Shown: positions 24,810 to 34,170 of the stretch, piece by piece
How positions within the stretch are numbered: the first letter of the stretch is position 1
How the letters are laid out: every line of letters begins with the position of its first letter
Origin: Actinomadura mexicana
Lineage (GTDB): Bacteria > Actinomycetota > Actinomycetes > Streptosporangiales > Streptosporangiaceae
DNA: 64,000 nucleotides
Direction: 5' to 3'
NCBI RefSeq assembly: GCF_900188105.1
Contig: NZ_FZNP01000003.1
Coordinates: forward strand, 124,001-188,000
Program-made: the position numbers and the translations under genes
The notes under the pieces: generated by a model
What the model saw: the letters and a program-made list of their open reading frames with translations, nothing else
The model's database searches: none
Told to the model about the DNA's origin: nothing

Positions 24810-27385
24810 GCGGTGCCGGGATGCGGCTCGCCCGCGCGCAGTGGGCGCCGCTCGCCGCGCTGGCCGTGCTGATGCTGGTGTCGGCGCTGCTCGCCGTCGC
24901 CGTCCCGTCCCGGACCACCGCCGGATACGACCGCGCCGCGATCGCGGCCGTCGGGCCCGGGGCCTCCGTCCGCGTGGAGGGCAAAGCGGGCGGCCCCACC
25001 GCCTTCGCCGCCGTCCCGGGCGAGGCGGCCCTGAACGGCAGCGCCCTCACCTGGCGGGAGCTGATGCCCCGTTCCCTGAGCGGGATCACCGGCGAGCCCG
25101 AGGCGTCGGTCACCTCGCCCGCCGACGCCGTCGAGGGGGACTTCCACCGTCCGAGGTTCCTGTACCTGGGCTGGGAACCGGGTGCGTGGCGGCGGATCCG
25201 GTTCGTCTCCGGCGGCTTCCCCGACAACAAGCCGGGCCAGACGAGCGGCGACATGAACGTGGTGGTGGCCAAGGCGTACGCCGACCAGCTCGGCTACAAG
25301 GTCGGCGACCGGATCGAGCTCAGCGGCAGGACCGTCCGCGTCAGCGGCCTCTACCAGCCGGTGAACGCCGCCGACCCGTTCTGGGGACCGCGCGCCCGGA
25401 TCCTGCACCCGAGGATCGAGTTGCTCACCTTCCCCCCGAAGACGACCCTTGAGGTCGACGCGGGCACGGCGCTGATCGACCCCGCCGGGTACGCGCGCCT
25501 CACGCGCGACCCGCGCCTGAAGCTGACCTACGACTGGCGGTTCCCCGTGCGCGACGGCGCGGTCGGCGCCGACCAGGCCCGCGCGATGGCCGGCGACCTC
25601 GACGCCTTCCGCTCCGCCGTCGAGGGGCGCGCCGACCTCTTCCCCTGCGAGGTCTCCACCCCCCTCGACGTCCAGCTGAAGGAGTTCGGCGGACAGCTCC
25701 ACACCGCCCGGTCCGTCGTCGGCCTGGCCTTCGGCGGCCTCGTCGCCGTGGCCGCCGGGCTGCTGCTGCTCGCCGCCGGCCTGCTCGGCGAGCGGCTCCG
25801 GCCGGTCCTCGGCGTGATGCGTGCGCGCGGTGCGTCGCTGCGCCAGCTCGCCGTGCCCGCCTGCGGGCTGACCGCGCTCGCCGCCGTCCCGTCCGCCCTG
25901 CTCGGGTACGCGGCGGGACGGCTCCTGGACGCCGGTCCGCCGCAGACCGCCTCGCTGTACGCGATCGGGCTGCTCGTGGCGGCGGTGCTGGGCGTCTCGG
26001 CGGCCATGGTCCTGCGGGAGCGCGGCGGCGGACTCGGCTCGGTCGCCGACCGGCGCGACGACCTCGTCGCGGCGCGCCCCTCCCGGCGGCGGCTCGTCCT
26101 GGACGGCCTGCTGGTGGTGCTCGCCGTGATCGGCGTCGTGCTGCTGCGCGAGCGCGGCACCTCCGCCGGGACCGATCCGCTGGTCGCCGCCGTCCCCGCC
26201 CTGCTCGGCGCGGCGCTCGGCGTGCTCGTCCTGCGCGCCTACCCGTACCTGCTGCGGGCCGCCGGGCCGCTGCTGCGGCGGCGGAGCGGGGCCGTCGCGT
26301 TCATCGGCCTCGCCCGCGCGTCCCGGCAGAACCTCGTCGGGGCGCTGCCGCTGGCCGTCCTGCTGCTGGCCGCGACCATCGCCGGCTTCACCTCCACCGT
26401 CGACACCGCTCTGCGGGCAGGGCAGGAGCGCGCCTCCTGGGCCGAGACCGGCGCCGACGCGCGCGTCGAGGCCAGATCGCTGGACGAGGCGGGGCTCCGC
26501 CGCATCCGCGCGGTGCGCGGCGTCACCGGCGCCGTCCGGGTCCGGGTCATCCCGCAGGCCTCGTCCGCCACCGACCAGGCGCCCATGACCGTGGTCGGCG
26601 TGGACCTCGACGCCTACCGGAGACTCGCGCCCGAGGTGCCCGGCATCCCCGACACCGACACGGGCGTGCTGGTGTCGCCCCTCGCCGCCCGCACCCTCGG
26701 CTCGGGCACCGTGACGCTCGGCCGCGCGGGCATGGACCCGGTGACCGTCAGGCCGTCCACCCAGATCGTGCGCTTCCCCGGGCAGGAGAAGAACAGCGCG
26801 TTCGTGATCGTCCCCTACCGGATGGTCGCCGGCGCGACGGGCTTCACGTCCCACGTCTTCGTCACCGGGGACGACATCGACGCCAAGGCGCTGCGCGCCG
26901 CGGCCCCGGGGGGCGGGCTCGTGCTGCGTCGGCAGGTACTGCACGACATGACGGAACTGCCCCTGGTGCCGGTCGTTCACGACACCTTCCGGAACGGCGC
27001 CCTCGCCGCCGGGGTGTTCGGGCTGCTCGCCGTCCTGCTCATGCTCGTCGTGGGCGCCCGCGCCCGCGGCCGGACGATCGCCCACCTGCGCGCCCTCGGG
27101 CTGAGCCGCCGGCAGAGCCGGGGCCTCGCCCTCGTCGAGCTCGCGCCCGTCCTGCTGTGCGCGGTCGGCGCCGGCTGGGTGCTCGGCCTCCTGCTCCCGG
27201 AGATCACCGGGCCGGTCGTGGACCTGCGCCCCTACACCGGCGGCTTCGCCGTCACCGCGCACGTCCCCGGGCCCGCCGCGCTGCTCGGCCTGCTCGCCGC
27301 GCTCCTGCTGGCCGCGGCCGCCGCCGTCGCGGTCGACCGCGCCTTCGACACCGACCCCGGCAACGCCCTTCGAACGGGGGACTGA
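24806..27385 (+). CDS. Second FtsX-like permease subunit of the ABC exporter
   Basis: An 859-residue membrane protein, a shorter relative of its upstream neighbour. Helix 1 is at about residues 12-33 (PLAALAVLMLVSALLAVAVPS), an outer domain follows, then paired permease blocks with RPVLGVMRARGASLRQLAVPA and a C-terminal ARGRTIAHLRALGLSRRQSRGLALVE motif typical of FtsX/MacB-type permeases. ATG 24806 overlaps the previous stop, and the next gene starts directly after its own stop. Two unlike permeases with two unlike ATPases suggest either a heteromeric exporter or two related transporters from one transcript. Confidence 0.92.
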   Translation: MSGAGMRLARAQWAPLAALAVLMLVSALLAVAVPSRTTAGYDRAAIAAVGPGASVRVEGKAGGPTAFAAVPGEAALNGSALTWRELMPRSLSGITGEPEASVTSPADAVEGDFHRPRFLYLGWEPGAWRRIRFVSGGFPDNKPGQTSGDMNVVVAKAYADQLGYKVGDRIELSGRTVRVSGLYQPVNAADPFWGPRARILHPRIELLTFPPKTTLEVDAGTALIDPAGYARLTRDPRLKLTYDWRFPVRDGAVGADQARAMAGDLDAFRSAVEGRADLFPCEVSTPLDVQLKEFGGQLHTARSVVGLAFGGLVAVAAGLLLLAAGLLGERLRPVLGVMRARGASLRQLAVPACGLTALAAVPSALLGYAAGRLLDAGPPQTASLYAIGLLVAAVLGVSAAMVLRERGGGLGSVADRRDDLVAARPSRRRLVLDGLLVVLAVIGVVLLRERGTSAGTDPLVAAVPALLGAALGVLVLRAYPYLLRAAGPLLRRRSGAVAFIGLARASRQNLVGALPLAVLLLAATIAGFTSTVDTALRAGQERASWAETGADARVEARSLDEAGLRRIRAVRGVTGAVRVRVIPQASSATDQAPMTVVGVDLDAYRRLAPEVPGIPDTDTGVLVSPLAARTLGSGTVTLGRAGMDPVTVRPSTQIVRFPGQEKNSAFVIVPYRMVAGATGFTSHVFVTGDDIDAKALRAAAPGGGLVLRRQVLHDMTELPLVPVVHDTFRNGALAAGVFGLLAVLLMLVVGARARGRTIAHLRALGLSRRQSRGLALVELAPVLLCAVGAGWVLGLLLPEITGPVVDLRPYTGGFAVTAHVPGPAALLGLLAALLLAAAAAVAVDRAFDTDPGNALRTGD

Positions 27386-28315
27386 ATGACCGACACGACC
27401 GACCTCGCCGAGCTGGAGCGCCGCGCCGCCGAACGCGGCCCCGTCTACGGCGAGGGCGCCCACATCGTCTGCGACAACCTGGTGCGCATCTATAAGACCG
27501 ACGGAGTCGAGGTCGTCGCCCTCCAGGGTCTCGACCTGCTCGTCGACCCCGGCGAGCTCGTCGCCATCGTGGGCGCGTCCGGGTCGGGGAAGTCGACGCT
27601 GCTGAACATCCTGTCCGGCCTGGACGTGCCGACCGCCGGCGTCGCCCGCGTCGCCGGCTCGGACCTGCTCACCATGGCGTCCAGGGAACGGCTGGAGTTC
27701 CGGCGCGAGAAGGTCGGGTTCATCTGGCAGCAGACGTCCCGCAACCTCCTGCCCTACCTGACCGCCGCGCAGAACGTCGAGCTGCCCATGAGGTTCGCCG
27801 GACGGTCGCGCCGCGAGCGCGCCACCCGCGCCGCCGAGCTGCTCGGCATGCTGGACGTCGGCGACTGCGCGGACCGCCGCCCGGCGGAGCTGTCCGGCGG
27901 CCAGCAGCAGCGCATCGCGATCGCCGTGGCCGTCGCCAACGAGCCCCAGGTCGTGCTGGCCGACGAGCCGACCGGCGAGCTCGACACCATCACCGCCGCC
28001 CTGGTGTTCGCCTCGCTCCGCCGCGTCAACGAGGAGCTCGGCACCACCACCGTGGTCGTCACCCACGACGCGCAGGTGTCCGAGCGCGTCGACCGGACCG
28101 TCGGCATCCGCGACGGCCGCACCAGCGTCGAGGTCCGCCGCCGCTCCGAGGACGACGGGACCCGCGTCGTCGAGGAGCACGCCCTCCTCGACCGCGCCGG
28201 CCGCGTCCAGCTTCCCCAGGGCTTCACCCGGGCCCTGGACATGCGCGACCGCGTTCGCCTTGCCCTGGAAAGCGACCACGTCGGCGTCTGGCCCGACCGG
28301 GAGGAGACCGAATGA
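27386..28315 (+). CDS. ABC transporter ATP-binding protein (MacB/LolD-like)
   Basis: A 309-residue ATPase. Walker A is GASGSGKST at about residues 66-74, the Q-loop lies in FIWQQTSRNLLPYLTAAQNVELP, the signature is LSGGQQQRIAIAVAV, Walker B is VVLADEPTGELD and the switch histidine is in VVTHD. The C-terminal extension of about 60 residues after the switch is longer than usual for LolD-like ATPases. It starts immediately after the permease stop, and its own stop overlaps the next ATPase gene by ATGA. Confidence 0.95.
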   Translation: MTDTTDLAELERRAAERGPVYGEGAHIVCDNLVRIYKTDGVEVVALQGLDLLVDPGELVAIVGASGSGKSTLLNILSGLDVPTAGVARVAGSDLLTMASRERLEFRREKVGFIWQQTSRNLLPYLTAAQNVELPMRFAGRSRRERATRAAELLGMLDVGDCADRRPAELSGGQQQRIAIAVAVANEPQVVLADEPTGELDTITAALVFASLRRVNEELGTTTVVVTHDAQVSERVDRTVGIRDGRTSVEVRRRSEDDGTRVVEEHALLDRAGRVQLPQGFTRALDMRDRVRLALESDHVGVWPDREETE

Positions 28316-29004
28316 CCACGCCGATGGTGGCCGTGGAGGGGCTGGTCCGGACCTACCGGACGGGGCGGATCGAGGTCCCGGCCCTGCGCGGGGCGTCCTT
28401 CACCGTCGCGCCCGGCGAGCTCGTCGCCGTCCAGGGCCGCTCGGGGTCCGGCAAGACGACCCTCCTCAACCTGATCGGCGGCCTGGACAGCCCGGACGCC
28501 GGCACCGTCCGCGTCGACGGCCGCGACGTCGGAGCCCTCTCCGAGGACGACCTCCTCGCCCTGCGCCGCGACGACATCGGCTACGTGTTCCAGTCGCACG
28601 GCCTCATCCCCGTCCTGTCGGCCGCCGAGAACGTCGAGGTCCCGCTGCGCCTCGTCCGCACGCCCCCCGCCGAACGGGACGAGCGGGTCCGCGTCCTGCT
28701 GGGCCTCGTCGGCCTGGCCGACCACGCGCTGCAGCGCCCCAACGAGCTCTCCGGCGGCCAGCGCCAGCGCGTGGCCATCGCCCGCGCCCTCGCCAACCGC
28801 CCCCGTCTCCTCCTGGCCGACGAGCCCACGGGCCAGCTCGACTCCGAGACGGCCGCGGCCATCATGCCGCTGCTCCGCGCGGTCGTCTCCAGCGAAGGGG
28901 TCACCGTCCTGGTGGCGACCCACGACAAGCCGCTCCTCTCGGAGGCCGACCGCGTCCTGACCCTGGAGGACGGCGCCGTCACCGAGGCGCCCGTCCCCGC
29001 CTGA
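28312..29004 (+). CDS. ABC transporter ATP-binding protein (MacB/LolD-like)
   Basis: A 230-residue ATPase and the last gene of the four-gene operon. Walker A is GRSGSGKTT, the Q-loop lies in YVFQSHGLIPVLSAAENVEVPLRL, the signature is LSGGQRQRVAIARAL, Walker B is LLLADEPTGQLD and the switch is VATHD. It differs clearly from the preceding ATPase in its C-terminus. A heterodimer of the two with the two FtsX permeases is the simplest model, inferred from operon structure. Confidence 0.95.
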   Translation: MTTPMVAVEGLVRTYRTGRIEVPALRGASFTVAPGELVAVQGRSGSGKTTLLNLIGGLDSPDAGTVRVDGRDVGALSEDDLLALRRDDIGYVFQSHGLIPVLSAAENVEVPLRLVRTPPAERDERVRVLLGLVGLADHALQRPNELSGGQRQRVAIARALANRPRLLLADEPTGQLDSETAAAIMPLLRAVVSSEGVTVLVATHDKPLLSEADRVLTLEDGAVTEAPVPA

Positions 29005-29150
29005 CCGTCACCCGCCGAGGTCGCCTCCCCGCGGACGCGGGCCGGCGAGAGTCGGGCCACATCCCGTTCCCATGCTCGCGGCGGTAACCGGGGGGACAGG
29101 CTTGCGAGGTGATCGGCGGGGGAATCGGTATCGGGGGATGGGAGGGCTCG

Positions 29151-30350
29151 ATGGCGACCGTCGTGCTGGTGGGGACGCTCGACACCAAGGGCGCGGAGTA
29201 CGCGTGGCTCCGCGAGCGGGTGCGTGAACTGGGCTGCGACACCGTCCTCGTGGACGTGGGGGTCGGGCCGTCCGACGTGGAGGCCGACGTTCCCGCCGAG
29301 GAGGTCGCGCAGGCCGGGGGCGCCTCGCTCCAGGCCCTGCGGGACGCGGGCGACCGGGGCGCGGCCGTCACGGCGATGGGGGAGGGCGCGGCGATCGTCC
29401 TCGCCGCGCTGGACCGGGTGGACGCCGTGCTCGCGGTCGGCGGGAGCGGCGGATCGTCGATCGCGGCGCGGGCCGTCCGGGACCTGCCCATCGGGCTGCC
29501 CAAGCTGATCGTGTCGACGATGGCGTCGGGGGACGTCTCGCCCTACGTGGGCGCCAAGGACGTCACGCTCACCTACAGCGTCGTCGACATCGCGGGCGTG
29601 AACCGGCTGTCGCGCCTGATCCTCGGGAACGCCGCCGCGGCGGCGGCGGGAATGGCGAAGGCGCACGCGGTCCCGGAACCGGCCCCGGACGAGCGGCCCC
29701 TCATCGGGGCGTCCATGTTCGGGGTCACGACCCCCGCGGTCGACGCCGCCCGGGAGCGGCTCGGCGAACTGGGCTACGAGGTGCTCGTCTTCCACGCGAC
29801 GGGCGCCGGCGGCCGGGCGCTCGAGGGGCTCGTGGAGAGCGGCATGCTGGCCGGGGTGCTCGACCTGACCACCACCGAACTGGCGGACGACCTCGTGGGC
29901 GGCGTCCTGTCGGCGGGGCCCGGCCGGCTCACGGCGGCCGGACGGCACGGCGTCCCGCAGGTCGTGGCGCCCGGCGCCCTCGACATGGTCAACTTCGGGC
30001 CGCGCGGCACCGTCCCCGAGCGGTTCGCCCGGCGCCGGCTTCACGTCCACAACCCGACCGTGACGCTCATGCGGACGACACCGGAGGAGATGGGCGAACT
30101 GGGCCGCGAGATGGCGTCCAAGCTGGCCGCCGCGACCGGGCCGACCGCGCTGTTCGTCCCGCTCAAAGGCGTGTCGGCGCTGGACGCCCCCGGCATGCCG
30201 TTCCACGATCCGGTGGCGGACGTGGCGTGCTTCATGGCGCTGGAGGAGGTCGCGGAGGCGGAGATGCTCGACATGCACATCAACGACCCGGAGTTCGGCC
30301 GGGCGATGGCCGACCGGCTGCACCGGCTGATCTCGGAGGGCGCGCAGTGA
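29151..30350 (+). CDS. Tm-1-like ATP-binding domain protein (UPF0261)
   Basis: A 399-residue member of UPF0261, the family of the N-terminal half of the tomato antiviral protein Tm-1. Landmarks are [20 protein letters not shown] at the N-terminus, the glycine-rich [15 protein letters not shown], the invariant [20 protein letters not shown] and the C-terminal [16 protein letters not shown]. The fold binds nucleotides. The bacterial role is unknown. ATG 29151 has GGGAGGG with 4-nt spacing. Its stop overlaps the next gene by GTGA, so the two Tm-1 halves are made from coupled genes instead of a single fused one. Confidence 0.92.
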   Translation: MATVVLVGTLDTKGAEYAWLRERVRELGCDTVLVDVGVGPSDVEADVPAEEVAQAGGASLQALRDAGDRGAAVTAMGEGAAIVLAALDRVDAVLAVGGSGGSSIAARAVRDLPIGLPKLIVSTMASGDVSPYVGAKDVTLTYSVVDIAGVNRLSRLILGNAAAAAAGMAKAHAVPEPAPDERPLIGASMFGVTTPAVDAARERLGELGYEVLVFHATGAGGRALEGLVESGMLAGVLDLTTTELADDLVGGVLSAGPGRLTAAGRHGVPQVVAPGALDMVNFGPRGTVPERFARRRLHVHNPTVTLMRTTPEEMGELGREMASKLAAATGPTALFVPLKGVSALDAPGMPFHDPVADVACFMALEEVAEAEMLDMHINDPEFGRAMADRLHRLISEGAQ

Positions 30351-31168
30351 ACCGCGAGACCGTCCTGTTCCGGCTGCGGAACGCCGTCGAGGAGGGCAGG
30401 CCCGTCATCGGCGCGGGCGCCGGCACCGGGCTGTCGGCCAAGTGCGCCGAGGCGGGCGGCGCCGACCTGATCATCATCTACAACTCGGGCCGCTACCGGA
30501 TGGCCGGACGCGGGTCGCTGGCCGGCCTGCTGCCGTACGGGGACGCCAACCAGATCGTGGTGGAGATGGCGTCGGAGGTGCTGCCCGTCGTCCGGGACAC
30601 CCCCGTCCTGGCCGGGGTGTGCGGCACCGACCCGTTCCGGGTGATGCCGGTCTTCCTCGACCGGCTCAAGGCCATGGGCTTCGCGGGCGTGCAGAACTTC
30701 CCCACCGTCGGGCTCTACGACGGCGTCTTCCGGCAGAACCTGGAAGAGACCGGGATGGGGTACGACCTGGAGATCGAGATGGTCCGGCTCGCCCACGAGC
30801 GCGGACTGGTCACCGCCCCCTACGTCTTCGACGAGGACCAGGCGCGGGCGATGGCCGAGGCCGGCGCCGACGTCCTCGTCCCGCACGTCGGCCTCACCAC
30901 CAAGGGCAGCATCGGCGCCGGGACGGCCCTGACGCTGGACGAGGCGGTCGCGCGGGTCCAGGCCATGCGGGACGCCGCGGCGGCCGCCCGTCCCGACGTC
31001 CTCGTGCTGTGCCACGGCGGCCCCATCGCCGAACCGGACGACGCCGCCTACGTCCTGTCCCGGACGGAGGGCGTCGCCGGCTTCTTCGGCGCCTCCTCCG
31101 TCGAGCGGCTCCCGACCGAGAAGGCCATAACCGCGCAGGTCGCGGCGTTCAAGAACCTGGAGGTCTGA
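30347..31168 (+). CDS. Phosphoenolpyruvate hydrolase family TIM-barrel protein (Tm-1 C-terminal half)
   Basis: A 273-residue TIM-barrel protein of the PEP hydrolase-like/IGPS-type family that forms the C-terminal half of Tm-1. Landmarks are [51 protein letters not shown] and a C-terminal [14 protein letters not shown]. The reaction is not established: the family name reflects similarity rather than a verified PEP hydrolysis in this group. GTG 30347 overlaps the previous stop, and its own stop overlaps the ATG of the cupin gene (TGATG). The three genes form one tight operon. Confidence 0.9.
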   Translation: MNRETVLFRLRNAVEEGRPVIGAGAGTGLSAKCAEAGGADLIIIYNSGRYRMAGRGSLAGLLPYGDANQIVVEMASEVLPVVRDTPVLAGVCGTDPFRVMPVFLDRLKAMGFAGVQNFPTVGLYDGVFRQNLEETGMGYDLEIEMVRLAHERGLVTAPYVFDEDQARAMAEAGADVLVPHVGLTTKGSIGAGTALTLDEAVARVQAMRDAAAAARPDVLVLCHGGPIAEPDDAAYVLSRTEGVAGFFGASSVERLPTEKAITAQVAAFKNLEV

Positions 31169-31575
31169 TGTTGAGGAACCCCGGTGACGTGGCGACCGCG
31201 ACCTTCGGCTGGGGGTCGATCAAATGGTTCGTCACCCCGTCCGCGGTGCCCGGTGCGGGCAGCACCCTGGGGGAGGTGATCGTCAACCCCGGCGAGGGCC
31301 ACGCCCGCCACCACCACCCGGACGCCGAGGAGGTCATCTACGTGATCTCCGGCGAGGCCGCGCAGATGGTCGACGACGGCGAGCCCTTCCTGATCCGCGA
31401 GGGCGACGCCGTCCACATCCCCAAGGGCGTCTGGCACTCCACCTACAACATGACCTGGCGCCCCCTGCGCCTGATCGTCACCTACACCCCCGGCGGCGAG
31501 GAGAGGGCGTTGGAAGCGGCCCCCGACTACTGCCTGCACGAACCAGGCGCCATCCCGGAATGGCGCCCCGCCTGA
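31168..31575 (+). CDS. Cupin domain protein
   Basis: A 135-residue single-domain cupin. Motif 1 is GEGHARHHHPDAEEVIYVISGEA, carrying two or three metal-binding histidines and a glutamate; motif 2 is IREGDAVHIPKGVWHSTYN with the remaining histidine. Metal binding is therefore intact. It may act as an isomerase, dioxygenase or small-molecule binder. The position as third gene of the Tm-1-like operon, overlapping by one base, suggests a role in the same pathway, perhaps on a sugar-acid-like substrate. Confidence 0.9.
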   Translation: MLRNPGDVATATFGWGSIKWFVTPSAVPGAGSTLGEVIVNPGEGHARHHHPDAEEVIYVISGEAAQMVDDGEPFLIREGDAVHIPKGVWHSTYNMTWRPLRLIVTYTPGGEERALEAAPDYCLHEPGAIPEWRPA

Positions 31576-31577
31576 CC

Positions 31578-31601
31578 CGGGCCCCCGAGCCGGGGCGCCC
31601 G
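31578..31601. terminator. Hairpin between convergent cupin and ROK genes
   Basis: CGGGCCCCCG (31578-31587) pairs with CGGGGCGCCCG (31591-31601) through a 3-nt loop and one bulged C. It lies 3 bp after the cupin stop and 9 bp after the ROK stop, so it probably terminates both. Confidence 0.6.
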
Positions 31602-31609
31602 ATTCCTCC

Positions 31610-32779
31610 TCAGGTGCGGGCCCAGGCTTCCAGGCCCTCCTCGGTCAGGAGGGTGTCGAAGGCGGCGTCCGCGGCTCCGGTGAGGGGGCCCTGCCGGCCG
31701 AGCGTCGAGGGCAGGATGGGCGGCGGCGCCGCACGGCGGTAGCGCATCAGGGCTGCGGTGTAGCCGTTCTCAAGGGCGGTGGGCGCCGTCGCGGCCAGGT
31801 CGGTGGCCAGGCCGGAGAGCGTGACGACGCCGGGGTCGAGGGCGTTGGCGAGGGCGCCGATGCCCCGTCCCAGCGCGTGTGCGGCGGCCCCGGCGGCCGA
31901 GCGGGCCGCCGGGTCGGACGCCGCGGCGGTGATCACCTGCTCGGCCGCCGTGCGCGGGTCGCGGGGTGCGGGACGGCCGAGCGCGCGGGCCATGGCACGG
32001 CCGTCGACCTCCAGGTCCCAGCAGCCGCGGGCGCCGCAGGGGCAGTGGAGCGAGGGGTCGCCGAACGGCATGTGGCCGAACTCGCCGCCCGCGCCCGTGG
32101 CGCCGTCCACCGGCCGCCCGTCCACGACGAGGATGCCGCCGACCCCCACCTCGACCGTGAGGTGCAGGACGACCCGCGCCCCCGCACCCGCCCCGCGTCT
32201 CGCCTCCGCCAGCCCGGCGAGCGAGGCGTCGTTGCCGACGAGCAGGGGGAGCCCGGGCGGCCGGAGCGGGCCGAGGTCCACGTCGCGCCAGCCCATGCCC
32301 GCCGCCTGGACGACCGTGGTCGCACTGACCGTGCCCGCGACGCAGGCGGACACCGCGCGGAGCCGGTGCCCGTAGCGGGCGTGCAGCGCCGACACCTGGT
32401 GGGCGAGCGTCCCGAGGACGTCCGGGGTGCCGGAGTGGCCGCCGGCCTCCTGCGTGACGACGCGGCCGCCCAGTTCGACGCAGGCCACCCGCCACCGCTC
32501 GTGGCTGATGTCCACGACGCACACCAGCGGGCCGTCCCGGTGGGGCACGAGCGCCGGGGAGGGGCGGCCGCGCCCGCCGGTCAGGGCGGAGGCCTCCTCG
32601 TCGACCAGCCGGGACGCCTTCAACCGGCTCGCGATCTCCGCCGCGGACCCGCTGCTCAGCCCCAGCGTCCGCGCCGCGTCCGCGCGCTTCGCGGACGGGT
32701 GCGCGTGGACGTGGCGGAGCACGGCGAGCGCCCCCTGGCTGCGCAGGGCGCGCGCGGAGTGCGCGGTCATCGGCTCCAT
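31610..32779 (-). CDS. ROK family transcriptional regulator
   Basis: A 389-residue protein of the ROK (repressor/ORF/kinase) family. The N-terminal winged helix (about 5-65: GALAVLRHVHAHPSAKRADAARTLGLSSGSAAEIASRL) binds DNA. The remainder is a sugar-kinase-like fold with the zinc motif HCPCGARGCWD and GGEFGHMPFG. The kinase-type catalytic Asp position is occupied by VGND. Such regulators respond to sugars. ATG 32779 is preferred because AGGA lies 8 nt upstream; ATG 32788 is an alternative. It is divergent from an MFS transporter, its most likely target, with 59 bp between the chosen starts. Confidence 0.9.
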   Translation of the reverse strand: MEPMTAHSARALRSQGALAVLRHVHAHPSAKRADAARTLGLSSGSAAEIASRLKASRLVDEEASALTGGRGRPSPALVPHRDGPLVCVVDISHERWRVACVELGGRVVTQEAGGHSGTPDVLGTLAHQVSALHARYGHRLRAVSACVAGTVSATTVVQAAGMGWRDVDLGPLRPPGLPLLVGNDASLAGLAEARRGAGAGARVVLHLTVEVGVGGILVVDGRPVDGATGAGGEFGHMPFGDPSLHCPCGARGCWDLEVDGRAMARALGRPAPRDPRTAAEQVITAAASDPAARSAAGAAAHALGRGIGALANALDPGVVTLSGLATDLAATAPTALENGYTAALMRYRRAAPPPILPSTLGRQGPLTGAADAAFDTLLTEEGLEAWART

Positions 32780-32838
32780 GGGTGACATCCTGGCGTGCCC
32801 GACTTATCCTCGCCCTACGAGTTTAACGGGGAGGCGCG

Positions 32839-34170
32839 ATGAAGCCCGCCGGCACGGTCCCGGCCCGGACACGGGAGACGCTCGGGCTGTACGCCGCCTT
32901 CGGATGCCTCGGCTACCTGCTCACCGCGCTCGGCGCGATCCTGCCCGAGTTGCGGGAGGAGCGCGGTCTGCCCCGCGCCGAGGCCGCCCTCTACCCGTCC
33001 GCCTTCGCTCTCGGGCTGGTGATCGTCGGTCTGACCGGGCACCGGCCGGCGGCCCGGCTCGGGCGTTGCGCGATCCCGGCGGCGCTGACCGCCCTCGTCG
33101 GCGGCGCCGCGCTCCTGGCCGCCTCCGGCGGACGCCTCGGGACGGCCGCCGGCGCCCTGGTCCTCGGCCTCGGCGGAGCGGGCCTCGTGCAACTCGTCCC
33201 GGCCGCCCTGGGCGCCGCGCAGCACGGTGATGGAACGATCCAAATCGGCGAGGCCAACGCGGTCTCCAGCGCCGCGTCCGTCCTCTCCCCGATCCTCATC
33301 GGCGCCGCCCTGGCCCACGGCCTCGGCTGGCGCCCCGCCTTCGCCGCCCCACCCCTGCTGGCGGCCGCCGCCCTCCTCCTCCTCCTCACCCGCCCACCCC
33401 GTCCCGTCCCCAGCCTTCCGCCCACACCTGCCCCCGCCATCCCTGCCCCCGCCACCCCTGCCCCCGCCACTCCGGCTGACGCCGTTCCCGTCGACGCCGT
33501 TCCTGCCGACGCCTCCCGTGCCGATGCCGGTCCGGCCGGCGCCGAGGCTGCCGAGAACTGGAGCGAGGGGGAGGAGCGTCGGGGGCAGGGTGGTCCCGGT
33601 TCGCCCGCCGGTGCCGTCGGAGTGGGGTTCCGGGGGCGGTGGGTCGATCTTGTATTGGCCGTCGGGGTGGAGTTCTGCATGGTCTTCTGGGCGGCGGACT
33701 TCCTCGGGAGCGTCAAGGGGCTCGGGTCGGGGGGCGCGGCCACCTTGTCGGCGGGGTTCGTCCTCGGGATGGCCGTCGGGCGGTCGGTCGCCGGGCCGGT
33801 CGTGCGGCGCGGGGGACGGCCCGACCGGCTGCTCGCCCTCGCGGCGGCAGTCGGAATCGGCGGGTTCGTGGTGCTGTGGGCGTCGCCCGCGCCGGTCGCG
33901 GTCGCCGGGCTCGTGGTGACCGGGCTCGGGGTGGCGCTGCTGTATCCGGTGATCCTGGGGCAGGCGCTCGCCGCGCGGCCGTCCGAGCCGGTGCGGGCCG
34001 CGGCGCGGTGCGCGCTCGCGTCCGGGGTGGCGATCGGCGTCGCCCCGCTCGCGCTCGGGACGCTCGCCGACCTCACCACCCTGCGCGCCGCCGTGCTCGT
34101 CGCGCCCGTCCTGCTGCTGGTGCTGCTGGCCCGCTGCGGGCGGCGGCTCAGAACGGGATCGGCGTCGTGA
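32839..34170 (+). CDS. MFS transporter
   Basis: A 443-residue major facilitator protein with about 12 predicted membrane helices. The N-terminal six end near residue 190 (LLAAAALLLLLTRPPRP) and the C-terminal six begin near 270 (WVDLVLAVGVEFCMVFWAADFLG). Between them lies a hydrophilic loop of about 75 residues with imperfect Pro-Ala and Pro-Val-Asp-Ala repeats (33421-33540), unusual for the family and probably repeat-expanded. The ATG follows GGGGAGG. Divergent from the ROK regulator, which suggests sugar or sugar-derivative transport. The substrate is not deducible. Its 3' end overlaps the convergent oxidoreductase by 23 bp. Confidence 0.88.
   Translation: MKPAGTVPARTRETLGLYAAFGCLGYLLTALGAILPELREERGLPRAEAALYPSAFALGLVIVGLTGHRPAARLGRCAIPAALTALVGGAALLAASGGRLGTAAGALVLGLGGAGLVQLVPAALGAAQHGDGTIQIGEANAVSSAASVLSPILIGAALAHGLGWRPAFAAPPLLAAAALLLLLTRPPRPVPSLPPTPAPAIPAPATPAPATPADAVPVDAVPADASRADAGPAGAEAAENWSEGEERRGQGGPGSPAGAVGVGFRGRWVDLVLAVGVEFCMVFWAADFLGSVKGLGSGGAATLSAGFVLGMAVGRSVAGPVVRRGGRPDRLLALAAAVGIGGFVVLWASPAPVAVAGLVVTGLGVALLYPVILGQALAARPSEPVRAAARCALASGVAIGVAPLALGTLADLTTLRAAVLVAPVLLLVLLARCGRRLRTGSAS

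Noticed and set aside
21453..28279. Very long minus-strand open frames opposite the FtsX/ABC operon
   Set aside because: They arise from GC-saturated third positions of the plus-strand genes; the translations are Arg/Pro/Gly/His-rich without domains, while the plus frames carry clear permease and ATPase motifs.
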